A DNA stretch of 64,000 nucleotides from an uncultured beta proteobacterium (GTDB lineage Bacteria > Pseudomonadota > Gammaproteobacteria > Burkholderiales > Burkholderiaceae_C). The notes under the pieces were generated by a model. It ran no database searches, was not told the origin of the DNA, and saw only the letters and a program-made list of their open reading frames with translations. Below, piece after piece: positions 8,586-17,707 of the stretch (position 1 is its first letter; the number at the start of each line of letters is the position of its first letter). The stretch is taken from assembly GCA_903960915.1 (NCBI GenBank), contig CAJCCO010000138.1, positions 1 through 64,000 of the forward strand. The letters are read 5' to 3'. The position numbers were made by a program, and so were the translations under genes.

Positions 8586-11168
8586 TCACCAGTCTTCCTT
8601 CACCGCCAACACGGCGTCTTGTCCGGCTGCCGCGCGGCCCGCCAGCCAGGCGGTCAGGGTGCCTGCCACCACCACCGCCAGACACAAGCCCAGCAAGCGC
8701 GTCATGGGCAGCATCAGGTCCATGGTCCAGTGAAAACTTTGCGGGTTGACCACATGCACCAGCACCACCGCCACCGCCAGCCCAAGGCCCAGACCGGCCA
8801 GGGCGCCCAGGCTGGTCCAAGCCAGGCCTTCAAGGGCCACCACGCCCAGAATTTGGCGACGCGTGAACCCGAGGTGCGCCAGCAAACCAAACTCCTTGCG
8901 CCGGGCCAGCACTTGGGCACTGAAGCTGGCGGCCACGCCAAACAAACCCATGCCAATGGCGACCGCTTGCAGCCAGTAGGTCACGGCAAAACTGCGGTCA
9001 AAAATGCGCAGCGAGGTGGCGCGAATCTGGCGCGAGGTGCCAAACTCCAGCAACTGGCCAGCGGCCTGGCCGTCCTGGTTGGCCAACAGGCGCAAGCCCT
9101 GCTCCACGTACTCAGTCGGCGTGCCGTCTTTGAGCCACAGGGCCAGGTCGTTGGCCCGTTGGTCGCCGGTCAGGCGCTCAAACGCAGCCTTGTCCAAGGC
9201 AATCGTGCCGGACTGGCGGGCGTAGTCTCGCCAGATGCCGGCCACATAAAAAACGGGCGCTGCTGTGCTTCGTCCGGCGGTCAGGGGGGTGAGGGGGGTG
9301 AGGGCGTCTGACAGCGGCTGAAAAGTCTTGCCCAGCGCAGCCGCGTGCAGGTCAATCACGGCTTCGCTGACATAAATGCCCACCTGACCAGGTGGCACCG
9401 GCAGCGGCTCGGCCAGCAGCGGCAGGCTTTGCGCCGGGTCGGTCAGGTCGCGTGCCATCAAGGTCACAGCTGGGCGCGACGGATCCAGCAGTAGCGGCAA
9501 TAAGCGCAGGGCTTGCACGCTTTGCACGCCGGGCAATTGGCGGGCCTGGTCTACAAAACGGGGGGTGAAATACGCGGTGTCGCTGGCGCTTAATGCATTG
9601 GCGCTGCGCACGTACAGGTCGGCGGGCAGCACGCGGTCCAGCCATTGCGTGACCGATTCCCGAAAGCTCGCCACCATCACCGTCAGCGCCACCGCCAGGC
9701 TCAGTGCCGCCACCACGCCACTGACGGCCACCGCCGCGCTTTCGCGCTGGCGCCGTGCCCGCTCCACCGCCAGCATGGGCAGCAACTGGCGCGCCACCCA
9801 GGGGCTGGCCCGGTTGAGCAGGGCGGCAATCAGGGTTGGTAGGCCGGTGATTCCGCCCACCAGCAGCAAGGCAATGGAGAGGTAAGCCGCCAGCGGTATG
9901 CCCCACACCGGCGGTGCCGTGGCGAGGGCAAGCGCCAGCGCAATCAGCAAGGGGCTGATCCAGCGCTGGCCTCGCAAGTCGAGGGCGCCGCCCAGCCCTT
10001 TGAGTGTTTGGGCCGGTGGCAACTGGCTCGCCTGGCGCGCCGGCCACCAACCACCTGCCAGTGCAGCGGCCACGCCCAGCAGACCGTAGGCCAGTGCGGC
10101 GGTGCTGTCCCATTGCAGGCTGGGGGCGCTGCCGGCAAAAAAGCCGCCGCCCAGATCACCCCCCAGCAGCCTCAAGGCCAACGCAGCCAGCGCGGTGCCC
10201 ACTGCCAGGCCCACCGCGCTGCCCAGCACGCCCAGCGCCAGTGACTCCCACAGCACCAGCCGCAACCGGTTGCGCGCACTCAAGCCCAGCACACCGAGCA
10301 GGGCAAACTGTTGCGCCCGTTTGGCCACGCTCAAAGACAGCACCGAGAACACCAAAAACGCGCCCGTGAACAAGGCCACCAAGGCCAGCACCGTCAGGTT
10401 CACCCGGTAGGCGCGTGACAGGTTGTTGACGCGCGCTTGCGCGTCGGCCGGTGGCGCCAGCGTCAGGCCGCCTGGCCAGTTGGCAGCACTTTGCAACTGG
10501 CGCACAAAGGCCGTGCGGTCGGTGCCGGCTTGTAATTTCAAGTCAATTCGGCTGAGCTGCCCGCCCTTGCCAAACAGCGCTTGTGCCGCGCCAATGTCCA
10601 TCACCGCCAGGGGTGCGCCACCGGCCGCCACCGTACCGGCAACACTGACGCTTTTGAGCGCCATGCCGCTTTGCAGTTGCAGTGTGCCCACGCCAAACCC
10701 CAAGCCCAAGCCCAAACGCTGTCGTGCGCTGGCATTGAGGAACACGGTAGCGGGCGCCAGCAGGGCCAGTCGGTCGGCGCCGGTGTTGGGCTGGGGCATC
10801 AGGTCTGGGGCCAGCCCCGCCACCACCAGCGCATCAATGCCCATAACCCGCAAGCTGACCCGCTCCGAACCCGCAACAGCCTGGGTGTTGAGCTCCAGCA
10901 CGGGCGAGGCCAGCGCTACTTGGGGATGGTTTGCCAGTTGTTCAAACACGGTTTCGTCAAAACTGCCTTGGGCGGCGCGCAGCTCCAGGTCGCTTTGGCC
11001 GCTGACCGAGCGCACCGCCTGAGAAAACTCGTCGAGTGCGCTGGCATTGATCAGGTGTACCGAGAACGCCAGCGCCACGCCCAGCATCACCGCCACGATG
11101 GCTGCGGCGTTGCGCCAGGGGTGGTGGCGCAGTTCTTGCCAAGAGAAGGTTTTAAGCAGATCAAGCAT
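8586..11168 (-). CDS. Large FtsX-family ABC permease (YbbP-like)
   Basis: 860-residue inner-membrane permease with two FtsX domains. Helices cluster near the N terminus, in the middle (residues about 260-480) and at the C terminus, separated by periplasmic MacB-like loops. Length and layout resemble E. coli YbbP and AttF/AttG proteins, which work with a LolD/YbbA-like ATPase on lipids or lipoproteins. There is no ATPase gene next to it; the nearest candidate is at 16044-16700. Start is MLDLLKTFSWQELRHHPWRN at 11168; in-frame sequence further upstream is not family-like. The lipocalin-like partner follows directly. Confidence 0.88.
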   Translation of the reverse strand: MLDLLKTFSWQELRHHPWRNAAAIVAVMLGVALAFSVHLINASALDEFSQAVRSVSGQSDLELRAAQGSFDETVFEQLANHPQVALASPVLELNTQAVAGSERVSLRVMGIDALVVAGLAPDLMPQPNTGADRLALLAPATVFLNASARQRLGLGLGFGVGTLQLQSGMALKSVSVAGTVAAGGAPLAVMDIGAAQALFGKGGQLSRIDLKLQAGTDRTAFVRQLQSAANWPGGLTLAPPADAQARVNNLSRAYRVNLTVLALVALFTGAFLVFSVLSLSVAKRAQQFALLGVLGLSARNRLRLVLWESLALGVLGSAVGLAVGTALAALALRLLGGDLGGGFFAGSAPSLQWDSTAALAYGLLGVAAALAGGWWPARQASQLPPAQTLKGLGGALDLRGQRWISPLLIALALALATAPPVWGIPLAAYLSIALLLVGGITGLPTLIAALLNRASPWVARQLLPMLAVERARRQRESAAVAVSGVVAALSLAVALTVMVASFRESVTQWLDRVLPADLYVRSANALSASDTAYFTPRFVDQARQLPGVQSVQALRLLPLLLDPSRPAVTLMARDLTDPAQSLPLLAEPLPVPPGQVGIYVSEAVIDLHAAALGKTFQPLSDALTPLTPLTAGRSTAAPVFYVAGIWRDYARQSGTIALDKAAFERLTGDQRANDLALWLKDGTPTEYVEQGLRLLANQDGQAAGQLLEFGTSRQIRATSLRIFDRSFAVTYWLQAVAIGMGLFGVAASFSAQVLARRKEFGLLAHLGFTRRQILGVVALEGLAWTSLGALAGLGLGLAVAVVLVHVVNPQSFHWTMDLMLPMTRLLGLCLAVVVAGTLTAWLAGRAAAGQDAVLAVKEDW

Positions 11169-11350
11169 GGTGGGAGGTGCCCGATTGTGCCGCCCTGCGC
11201 AGCGCCCTGCAGGGGTGCGCCACAACACCTTGGCGAGCGACCGGCCAGTGGGTTTGCGAATACGCAATAGCCACCGCCCAGCAGGCTTGAGAATTGAAAT
11301 TGATAAGGCGGCCAATCCAGTGCACGTCAGAACCCGATGAAGGATGGTCC

Positions 11351-11896
11351 ATGAAGTTACCGGTTCATATTCAGTTTCAGGGCCTAGCCCCCTCACCTGC
11401 GCTGGAGGAGAGCGCCAGAACGCATGCGCAAAAGCTGGAGTTGATGGCGGGCGACCTCATGGCCTGCCGCGTCCATATTGACCAGACCCAGAAACACCAG
11501 CAGCAGGGGCGTCCTTTTGAAGTGCGCATTGACCTGACCTTGCCAGGACAGGAGTTGGTGGTGAACCATGTGCAAAACGAAGATGTGTACGTGGCCTTGC
11601 GCGATGCCTTTGACAGCATGAAGCGCCAATTGGAAGACGTGGTGCGCAAGCGCCGCGGTCAGAAAAAATTGCATGTGCAGCCCCTGCATGGCGAGGTAGT
11701 GCGCCTGGACGACTCGGGTGGGTTTGGCTTCATCCGCACCCCCTCTGGCGATGAGTATTACTTCAGCCGTGACAACCTGGCCGATACGCCGTTTGAACAC
11801 ATGCAAACCGGCGTGGCGGTGCAGTTCATTCCCGACCTGGGTCGGGAGGGCTTGCAAGCCCGCCGCGTTGGCAGCGGCAAGCACCGTTTTGGCTGA
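11351..11896 (+). CDS. RaiA/HPF ribosome-associated domain fused to a cold-shock domain
   Basis: 181-residue two-domain protein. Residues 1-110 resemble the ribosome hibernation factor fold (sigma-54 modulation/RaiA), with MKLPVHIQFQG and a DAFDSMKRQLEDVVRKRR helix. Residues about 115-180 resemble a cold-shock OB domain: HGEVVRLDDSGGFGFIRT and DEYYFSRDNL carry RNP-like aromatic residues. It would bind the ribosome and nucleic acid, perhaps under stress; the exact role is unknown. ATG at 11351 has AAGGA 6 bases upstream. Divergent from the FtsX permease with about 180 bases between them, in which I see no distinct element. Confidence 0.85.
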   Translation: MKLPVHIQFQGLAPSPALEESARTHAQKLELMAGDLMACRVHIDQTQKHQQQGRPFEVRIDLTLPGQELVVNHVQNEDVYVALRDAFDSMKRQLEDVVRKRRGQKKLHVQPLHGEVVRLDDSGGFGFIRTPSGDEYYFSRDNLADTPFEHMQTGVAVQFIPDLGREGLQARRVGSGKHRFG

Positions 11897-11986
11897 CTGG
11901 GCTGACTTGACTGGTAGCAGCCCCACTAATTATTCATGTCACACACCGCCTAGCTTCTGGCCGGGCTTGAATTCAAGGAGAAAAAC

Positions 11987-12448
11987 ATGTGCGAACGCCT
12001 GACCGTTGGGGAAGTTTGCAGCCGCAGCGTGACCTTCGCCTTCCGACGAACCACGCTCACGGGCGCGGCCAAGCTGATGCGCGAGAACCATGTGGGCAGT
12101 CTGGTGGTGGTGGACGAAACCGGGGGACTGCGCGTGGTGGTGGGGCTGCTGACCGACCGTGACATCGTGACCGCTGTGGTGGCCGCCGAACTCGACCCCG
12201 TCACCTTGCGGGTGGAAGACGTGATGAGCATCGACCTAGTCACTGCGCGCGAAGACGATTCGCTGATTGATGTGATGCGCACCATGCGCCGAAAAGGCGT
12301 GCGCCGCGTGCCGGTGGTGGGCGGGCAGGGGGAGCTGATCGGACTGATTTCGCTGGACGATGTGCTCGATGTGCTGTCGCAAGAACTCGCCCTGCTGGTG
12401 GCCGCCATTGACAGCGAAGGCCAGCGCGAGCGAAACATGCGCAAGTAG
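11987..12448 (+). CDS. CBS-domain pair protein
   Basis: 153-residue soluble protein made of two CBS domains (residues about 10-70 and 78-140), with LLTDRDIVTAVVA and RKGVRRVPVVGGQGELIGLISLDDVLD as the landmarks. Tandem CBS pairs bind adenine nucleotides and act as sensors; no catalytic domain is attached. A clear AAGGAG lies 7 bases before the ATG. It stands alone between the RaiA-like gene (90 bases upstream) and the convergent CapA gene. Partner unknown. Confidence 0.85.
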   Translation: MCERLTVGEVCSRSVTFAFRRTTLTGAAKLMRENHVGSLVVVDETGGLRVVVGLLTDRDIVTAVVAAELDPVTLRVEDVMSIDLVTAREDDSLIDVMRTMRRKGVRRVPVVGGQGELIGLISLDDVLDVLSQELALLVAAIDSEGQRERNMRK

Positions 12449-12474
12449 GCCGGGCCTGTGCCAGAGAGGCGGCC

Positions 12475-13581
12475 TCACCAGTTCAACAGGTAGCTGCCGT
12501 TTCTGCGTTGGCGCAAGCTGGTGTTGAAGGGCTGGCAAGCCGCATCCAACTGGGCCCGTAGCTTCTGGCGTTGCGAATGGGTGGTGTTTTTCAGCTGGAA
12601 GTGGCGCAGCTGAAAAGGCACTATTTCAAGCTGCTGCAGCTGCCCAGAGTCCGCATCGAGCTTGACGAAATACAGACACACCAGACTGGGGTCAAAAGGC
12701 GCGGGATGGGTGATGCCCTCGTAGTCGTTGATGAGGTCGCCGCAGCCGTAAAGAATCAGGCAACCCCGGTACACCTCCATCGGGCGCGGATGGTGGGACG
12801 AGTGCCCATGCACCAGGTCGACCGCACCCAGCTCGATGAGGCGCTGGGCAAACAGCCGCTGCGCCTCCGGTATGTCCATGCCCCAGTTGTTGCCCCAATG
12901 CAGCGACACCAGCACACGGTCACCGGTTTGGCGAAAGGCGCTGATGTGGGCCGTGAGGCGCTGCGCATCGGCCTCTTTCAGGTCGGGCAGCAAGGCGATG
13001 CCGCTGCGCACGGGGGTGGCGCCCCAACTGGCGGGCACGCCACAGTCCAGGGTGGCCCAAGAGAACATCAGCAGCCGCTGGCCATCGCCCAGTGGGAGCA
13101 CCGCAGGCGCCTGCGCCGCCGCTGCATCGACGCCCGCGCCGGCGCTGTGAATGCCCGCCTGGCGCAAGGTATGCAGGGTTTGGGTGAGCCCCGGCCGGCC
13201 CCAGTCCAGCACATGGTTGTTGGCCAGGCTGCAAGCGTTGATTTGCGCAGCACTCAGGCTGGCCATGTTGGCCGGGTGCATACGGTAGTGCACGTTCTTG
13301 TCGGGCCAGGCCTGCATGGAGGTGGTGGCGGCGGTTTCCAGGTTCACCAGCCGCAACGCGGGCAGACGCCGGTCCATCTCGGCCAGCGCATCGCCCCAGA
13401 TATAGGCCGGAGACACGGGCGCTGGGATGCGGCCATGCGCCTGTTCGGCCAGCCGTACATAGTCACGCGCGTCATGCACCTTTTCCTCATAGAGTTGGGG
13501 CGCCAGCGGCCGGGCCTGAATCTGGTCTATGCCACGCCCGGTCATCACATCGCCACCGAGGCAAAGGGTGAGGGTGCGCAT
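12475..13581 (-). CDS. CapA-family protein (poly-gamma-glutamate synthesis-like metallophosphatase fold)
   Basis: 368-residue member of the CapA/PgsA family. Landmarks of the metallophosphatase-like fold are GGDVMTGRGIDQ at the start, SLANNHVLDWG in the middle, LHWGNNWG and HGHSSHHPRPMEVYRG. Family members are tied to capsule polyglutamate synthesis, but many stand-alone copies, like this one, have no known substrate. No capsule synthetase genes lie nearby. Start chosen at 13581 (MRTLTLCLGGDV); an ATG at 13647 would add 22 unconvincing residues. No signal peptide is evident. Confidence 0.8.
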   Translation of the reverse strand: MRTLTLCLGGDVMTGRGIDQIQARPLAPQLYEEKVHDARDYVRLAEQAHGRIPAPVSPAYIWGDALAEMDRRLPALRLVNLETAATTSMQAWPDKNVHYRMHPANMASLSAAQINACSLANNHVLDWGRPGLTQTLHTLRQAGIHSAGAGVDAAAAQAPAVLPLGDGQRLLMFSWATLDCGVPASWGATPVRSGIALLPDLKEADAQRLTAHISAFRQTGDRVLVSLHWGNNWGMDIPEAQRLFAQRLIELGAVDLVHGHSSHHPRPMEVYRGCLILYGCGDLINDYEGITHPAPFDPSLVCLYFVKLDADSGQLQQLEIVPFQLRHFQLKNTTHSQRQKLRAQLDAACQPFNTSLRQRRNGSYLLNW

Positions 13582-13758
13582 CAAAGCAGGGGTTGGCTGC
13601 AGCTGATCGCGCGCTGGGCGCAAGACAGGCTGGCCACAGCGGGCCATGAAATCAGCAGCATGGTGGTTTCCTTTGCTTGAGGGGGGTGCGCTACAAAGTT
13701 TGAGTTGTAAGCGCCCCGAACCCCTGCGGGCTTGGGTTAAGTCAAGCCGGCTGCATCA

Positions 13759-13773
13759 GACCCCAAAGGGGTC
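13759..13773. terminator. GC hairpin after the cysteine desulfurase gene
   Basis: Perfect 6-bp stem GACCCC / GGGGTC with an AAA loop, 9 bases beyond the stop of the leftward desulfurase-rhodanese gene. There is no T-run, so it may be a weak terminator or an mRNA-stabilising hairpin. Confidence 0.35.
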
Positions 13774-13781
13774 AGCTTGGC

Positions 13782-15392
13782 TCAGGCCAGTGCGTCGTGT
13801 TGGTGGCGAGGCTGGAACGCCAGCCCGCCTTGCAGATGGCGCACCTGGGTGTGGCCGTGGGCCAGTAAATGTTCCACCGCTTTTTGGCTGCGATGCCCAC
13901 TGCGGCAAAAGAACACAAGCGGCGCGCCAGACTGCAGCCACTGCGGCACCCAGTCGCCCAGACGGCTCAGCGGCACATTAACAGCGACGTTCATCGGAAC
14001 GATGCTCTGGACGTTCGGCAAGTCGCTGCTGGCGGCGTGTTCAAAGGCCTCGCGCACATCCACCAGTTGCGCGGCGGGGTGCTGGTGCAAAAAGTTGGCC
14101 AGCGCTGCCCAGGACAGCGTGCAGTCGGCCTCGAGCGCGGCCCAGTCCAGGGCCGGAAGCAGCGCCGTTGGGGCTGCCGTCGGTGGCTGTGCCGCGGCGT
14201 CGGGCGAATGGCGCAGCACCTGCCCGCAACGGGCAATGGCGGCACAGGCTTGGTCGACCAGGGCGGGGGGCGTCAGCGGCCCGAACGACAAGCGCACGGC
14301 GGAACGCGTTTGCGCCTCGGGCAGGCCCATGGCTTCCAACACAAAACTGGGCGCTGCCTGCGCGGCGCTGGACGCGTTGCAGGCGCTGCCCGCGCTCACG
14401 CGCAGGCTGGCGGCGTCAAACAAGTCCAGCAACTGCTTGCTGCTGACCCCGGGGACGGAAAAATTCAAGGTGGTGGGCAGACAGGCCTCAGGTGCCACGT
14501 TGAACACCAGCCCTGGAAAAGCCTGTTGCAGGCTCTGCGCCAGGCGCGACTGGTAGCCTCGCAGCGTGGGCAGCGAGGCAAAGGTGTGGTTCTGGTTCAG
14601 GGCCTCCAGCACCGCGCCCAAGGCGGCAATGCCGGCCATGTTTTCAGTCCCGCTGCGCAGGCCTTGCTCTTGCCCACCGCCGGTCATCAGTGGCGTAAAA
14701 GGCGCCCCCTCGCGCACATAAAGCAGGCCCACCCCTTTAGGGGCATACAGCTTGTGGCCGGAGAAGGGCGCGTAATCAATGCCTGTGGCCTGCAGGTTCA
14801 GGGGCATTTTGCCCAAGGCTTGCACGCTGTCCACCAGCCACAAGGCGGGGCTGGCCGTGGCTTGCAACAGTTGCTCGATCTCGGACAAGCGCGTGACCAC
14901 GCCAGTCTCGTTATTGGCCGCCATGGTGCACAACAGGGCTACATCGGGCAGGTGTTTGGCCAGAAAGTCCAGGTCATGCGCGCCCTGCGCGTTGACCGGC
15001 AGCGTGCAAATCTCCAGGTCCAGTTCGAGCAAGCTGTTCCAGTGCGCCAGGCTTTGTGGCACGGCTTTGTGTTCGGTGGCGCCCACCATCAGAAGGCGCC
15101 CGCCGGGCTCGCCGCGGCGGCGTTGTGCACGAATGGCGCACAAGGCGGACAAGACCGCGGTTTGTATGCCTTCGGTGGCGCCGCTGGTAAACATGAGGTG
15201 GCCGTTACCGGCACCCAGGGCTTGCTGGGCATGGGCGCGCGCCTGCGACAGCACCGCCTGTGCCACCAGGCCGTCGCAATGGGTGCTGCTGGGGTTGCCA
15301 AACTGCGTCGACATCACGCGCAGCGCTGCTGCAGCGGCGACCGGCATAACCTGGGTGGTGGCATTGGCGTCGAGGTAAAGCGTGTCGGTCAT
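13782..15392 (-). CDS. Cysteine desulfurase fused to a rhodanese domain
   Basis: 536-residue fusion. Residues 1-390 are an NifS/IscS-type PLP enzyme that takes sulfur from cysteine: PLP lysine in SGHKLYAPKG (K214), HK pair TEHKAVP near 107, and the persulfide cysteine in SAGSACNAS (C338). After a Pro/Ala linker, residues about 415-530 form a rhodanese domain with active loop CRSGHRS (Cys about 496). The fusion could pass the persulfide from one domain to the next within one protein. An Lrp/AsnC regulator gene diverges from it across 168 AT-rich bases, suggesting control by an amino acid such as cysteine (inference). Confidence 0.9.
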   Translation of the reverse strand: MTDTLYLDANATTQVMPVAAAAALRVMSTQFGNPSSTHCDGLVAQAVLSQARAHAQQALGAGNGHLMFTSGATEGIQTAVLSALCAIRAQRRRGEPGGRLLMVGATEHKAVPQSLAHWNSLLELDLEICTLPVNAQGAHDLDFLAKHLPDVALLCTMAANNETGVVTRLSEIEQLLQATASPALWLVDSVQALGKMPLNLQATGIDYAPFSGHKLYAPKGVGLLYVREGAPFTPLMTGGGQEQGLRSGTENMAGIAALGAVLEALNQNHTFASLPTLRGYQSRLAQSLQQAFPGLVFNVAPEACLPTTLNFSVPGVSSKQLLDLFDAASLRVSAGSACNASSAAQAAPSFVLEAMGLPEAQTRSAVRLSFGPLTPPALVDQACAAIARCGQVLRHSPDAAAQPPTAAPTALLPALDWAALEADCTLSWAALANFLHQHPAAQLVDVREAFEHAASSDLPNVQSIVPMNVAVNVPLSRLGDWVPQWLQSGAPLVFFCRSGHRSQKAVEHLLAHGHTQVRHLQGGLAFQPRHQHDALA

Positions 15393-15485
15393 GGTGGTGT
15401 GGGTCGGGCAGGTTCGAAGGTATCGGGCGGGGTGGGCCGGTCCGTTGGGCGGCGAGTCGGCAGTGTAGAAGCCAGAGCAGGTTTT

Positions 15486-15500
15486 AATTTTCTTAAAATT
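15486..15500. promoter_or_regulatory. AT-rich inverted repeat in the divergent desulfurase/Lrp promoter region
   Basis: AATTTT-CTT-AAAATT within a strongly AT-rich stretch (15481-15555) that contrasts with GC-rich surroundings. Lrp-type proteins bind AT-rich imperfect palindromes and often regulate the divergent neighbour, so this is a candidate operator; no binding evidence. Confidence 0.4.
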
Positions 15501-15560
15501 TGCAGATTTGGCCTATTTAAGGTAATAATTTTCTTCAATTTAATAAATTAGTAGAAATAA

Positions 15561-16028
15561 ATGCTGGACAGACTGGATATTGAGATATTGACGGCTTTGC
15601 AACACAACGCCGCGCTGTCCATGGCCGAGTTGGGTGAGCGCGTAGGGCGCTCCAGCACGCCGTGCTGGAAGCGCGTCAAACGGCTGGAAGACGAGGGCTA
15701 CATCGAGCGGCGGGTGGCCATCGTCAACCGCAAGAAAGTGGGCTTGCCGGTGACGGTGTTTGTGAGCCTTAAAACCGGCCAGCACGATGAAAAATGGCTC
15801 ACCTCTTTTGCTGCGCTGGTAGCCGCCATGCCGGAGGTGCAGGAGTTTCACCGCATGAGCGGCGATGTGGATTACCTGCTCAAGGTGGTGACTTCAAGCA
15901 TTGAGGGTTACGACCGGTTTTACAAGCAACTGATTCAGTTGGCCCAGCTCTCGGGCGTGTCCTCGGCGTTTTCCATGGAGCAGATCAAGAGCACCACGGC
16001 CTTGCCGCTGCATTTGGGCGCGGGCTGA
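15561..16028 (+). CDS. Lrp/AsnC family transcriptional regulator
   Basis: 155-residue feast/famine regulator. The N-terminal winged HTH (residues 1-60) reads LDRLDIEILTALQHNAALSMAELGERVGRSSTPCWKRVKRLEDEGYI in separate stretches, and the C-terminal RAM ligand-binding/oligomerisation domain contains VQEFHRMSGDVDYLLKVV. It probably senses an amino acid and binds DNA as an octamer. Divergent from the cysteine desulfurase fusion, which is its likely target. Upstream DNA is AT-rich with an inverted repeat. The SD before ATG 15561 is weak (TAGTAGA). Confidence 0.9.
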   Translation: MLDRLDIEILTALQHNAALSMAELGERVGRSSTPCWKRVKRLEDEGYIERRVAIVNRKKVGLPVTVFVSLKTGQHDEKWLTSFAALVAAMPEVQEFHRMSGDVDYLLKVVTSSIEGYDRFYKQLIQLAQLSGVSSAFSMEQIKSTTALPLHLGAG

Positions 16029-16043
16029 AAGCGCCCCACTTTT

Positions 16044-16700
16044 TCAGGCTGGCATCGCCACCAAGCCCGCGCGGGTGAGTTGCAGCACGCGGTCGGCGCG
16101 TTGCGCGGCGGCTTTGGCGTGGGTGACCAGCACCAGCGCGCTTTGGCATTGGCGGGTTTGCGTGACCAGCAAATCAAGTACCCGCGCGGCAGTGTCGGGG
16201 TCGAGGTTGCCGGTGGGCTCGTCGGCCAGCAACAAGCGCGGGCGGTGCACCAGGGCGCGGGCAATCGCCACGCGTTGCAACTGCCCGCCGCTGAGTTGCT
16301 GGGGCAGGCGCTGGCCCAGGCCGGCCAGGCCAGTGGCCTCCAGCATGGCCTGCACGCGGGCGTCGTCGCGCTGACCCAGCAGCATCAAAGGCAGGGCCAC
16401 GTTTTGCGCCACATCCAGGTGGGGCAGCACGTGAAAGGCCTGGAAAACAAAGCCAATGGCTTCGCGCCGCAGTTGGGCCAGGCCGGTGTCATCCAGAGCG
16501 CCTAGGTCGACACCGCCGAGTTGCACTGAGCCGCTGTCCCAGGTGTCCAGGCCCGCCAGGCAGTTGAGCAGGGTGGACTTGCCCACGCCTGACTCGCCCA
16601 CGATAGCTACAAACTCGCCCGGTGCTACCGTCAAGGAGACGTGGCTGAACACCGGCACGTCGGCGTAATGTTTGCTCAGGTTGGAGACCACCAGGTTCAT
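16044..16700 (-). CDS. ABC transporter ATP-binding protein (LolD/YbbA-like)
   Basis: 218-residue stand-alone ATPase with Walker [10 protein letters not shown], signature [15 protein letters not shown] and Walker [13 protein letters not shown], the last typical of the LolD/MacB/YbbA class that partners FtsX-type permeases. Its ATG overlaps the miaA stop as ATGA, so it is translationally coupled to miaA as the last gene of the mutL-MATE-MFS-miaA run. No permease is adjacent; the FtsX-type permease at 8586-11168 is the only partner candidate in the window, about 5 kb away. Confidence 0.88.
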   Translation of the reverse strand: MNLVVSNLSKHYADVPVFSHVSLTVAPGEFVAIVGESGVGKSTLLNCLAGLDTWDSGSVQLGGVDLGALDDTGLAQLRREAIGFVFQAFHVLPHLDVAQNVALPLMLLGQRDDARVQAMLEATGLAGLGQRLPQQLSGGQLQRVAIARALVHRPRLLLADEPTGNLDPDTAARVLDLLVTQTRQCQSALVLVTHAKAAAQRADRVLQLTRAGLVAMPA

Positions 16701-17707
16701 GTGAGGTCCTTGAAAAATGCGCTTGCAAACACCTCGGCGTGGGCCAACACCTGGTCCAAGGCATCGGGCGCATCGCAAGCCACCACGCGCCGCTGGGGCA
16801 TGGCGCGCAGCCAGGTGAGCTGGCGTTTGGCCAGTTGGCGGGTGGCAAAAATACCTTTGTCACGCAACTCGGCCAGCGGCCACAAACCGTCCAGCGCTTC
16901 CCAAGCCTGCCGGTAGCCCACGCAGCGCATGGCGGGCAAGTCGGGGTGCAGGTCACCACGCGCACGCAGTGCTTTGACCTCGTCAAGAAAGCCCTGGGTC
17001 AACATGGCGTCAAAACGCTGGGCAATGCGCGCGTGCAGCCAGGCGCGATCAAAGGGCTCCAGGGAGATCAGTGCTTGCCCGGCGGGTGCCTTGTCTTGCG
17101 CCGTGTCGCCAGGCACGGGCTTGGCGGTGTGAAAGGCAGACAGGGGCTGGCCCGACACCCGGTAGACCTCCAGAGCGCGCTGAATTCGCTGACCGTCAGC
17201 CGGGTTCAGGCGCGCAGCGGTCACGGGGTCGACACGGGCCAATTGGGCATGAAGCGCGGGCCAGCCGTGTTGCTGGGCTTCAGCTTCAATCACCGCGCGC
17301 ACACCAGCGTCGGCCCGGGGCATGTCGTCCAGGCCGTGCATCAGGGCCTTGAAATACAGCATGGTGCCGCCCACCAGCAGGGGCAGTTTGCCGCGCGCGC
17401 TGATGTCGCCAATCAGGCGCCGTGCATCGTGTTCAAACTCGGCGGCGCTGTAGGCTTGCAAGGGGTCACGGAGGTTGATCAGGTGGTGTGGCACGGTGGC
17501 CAACTCGGCGGCGCTTGGTTTGGCGGTGCCAATGTCCATGCTGCGGTAGACCAGCGCGGAGTCGACACTGATGATCTCCACCGGGTGCTGGCGGGCGATG
17601 GCCAGCGCCGCGGCTGTCTTACCGCTGGCAGTGGGGCCGGCCAGCGCCAGGTAGCGCAGGGCGGGCCTGGCGGTTGAAAGGTGGTCAGTCGCCACGGGTT
17701 TGCCCAT
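16697..17707 (-). CDS. miaA: tRNA dimethylallyltransferase
   Basis: 336-residue MiaA, which adds a dimethylallyl group to A37 of tRNAs reading UNN codons. P-loop [11 protein letters not shown] near residue 25, then [17 protein letters not shown], the [19 protein letters not shown] substrate-binding stretch, and [10 protein letters not shown]. Length is normal. The start overlaps the end of the MFS gene by 23 bases, and the stop overlaps the ABC ATPase start, so the operon is tight. miaA close to mutL is a common arrangement in proteobacteria. Confidence 0.95.
   Translation of the reverse strand: MGKPVATDHLSTARPALRYLALAGPTASGKTAAALAIARQHPVEIISVDSALVYRSMDIGTAKPSAAELATVPHHLINLRDPLQAYSAAEFEHDARRLIGDISARGKLPLLVGGTMLYFKALMHGLDDMPRADAGVRAVIEAEAQQHGWPALHAQLARVDPVTAARLNPADGQRIQRALEVYRVSGQPLSAFHTAKPVPGDTAQDKAPAGQALISLEPFDRAWLHARIAQRFDAMLTQGFLDEVKALRARGDLHPDLPAMRCVGYRQAWEALDGLWPLAELRDKGIFATRQLAKRQLTWLRAMPQRRVVACDAPDALDQVLAHAEVFASAFFKDLT

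Noticed and set aside
8578-8820. N-terminal extension of the lipocalin-like protein
   Set aside because: The extra 81 residues overlap the end of the FtsX permease and precede a clear Tat signal, so the start at 8577 is preferred.
13869-15551. 560-codon open frame on the + strand opposite the cysteine desulfurase gene
   Set aside because: Pure antisense of a well-identified gene; composition (Gly/Gln/Arg/His-rich) is typical of a GC-rich shadow frame and no motif is present.
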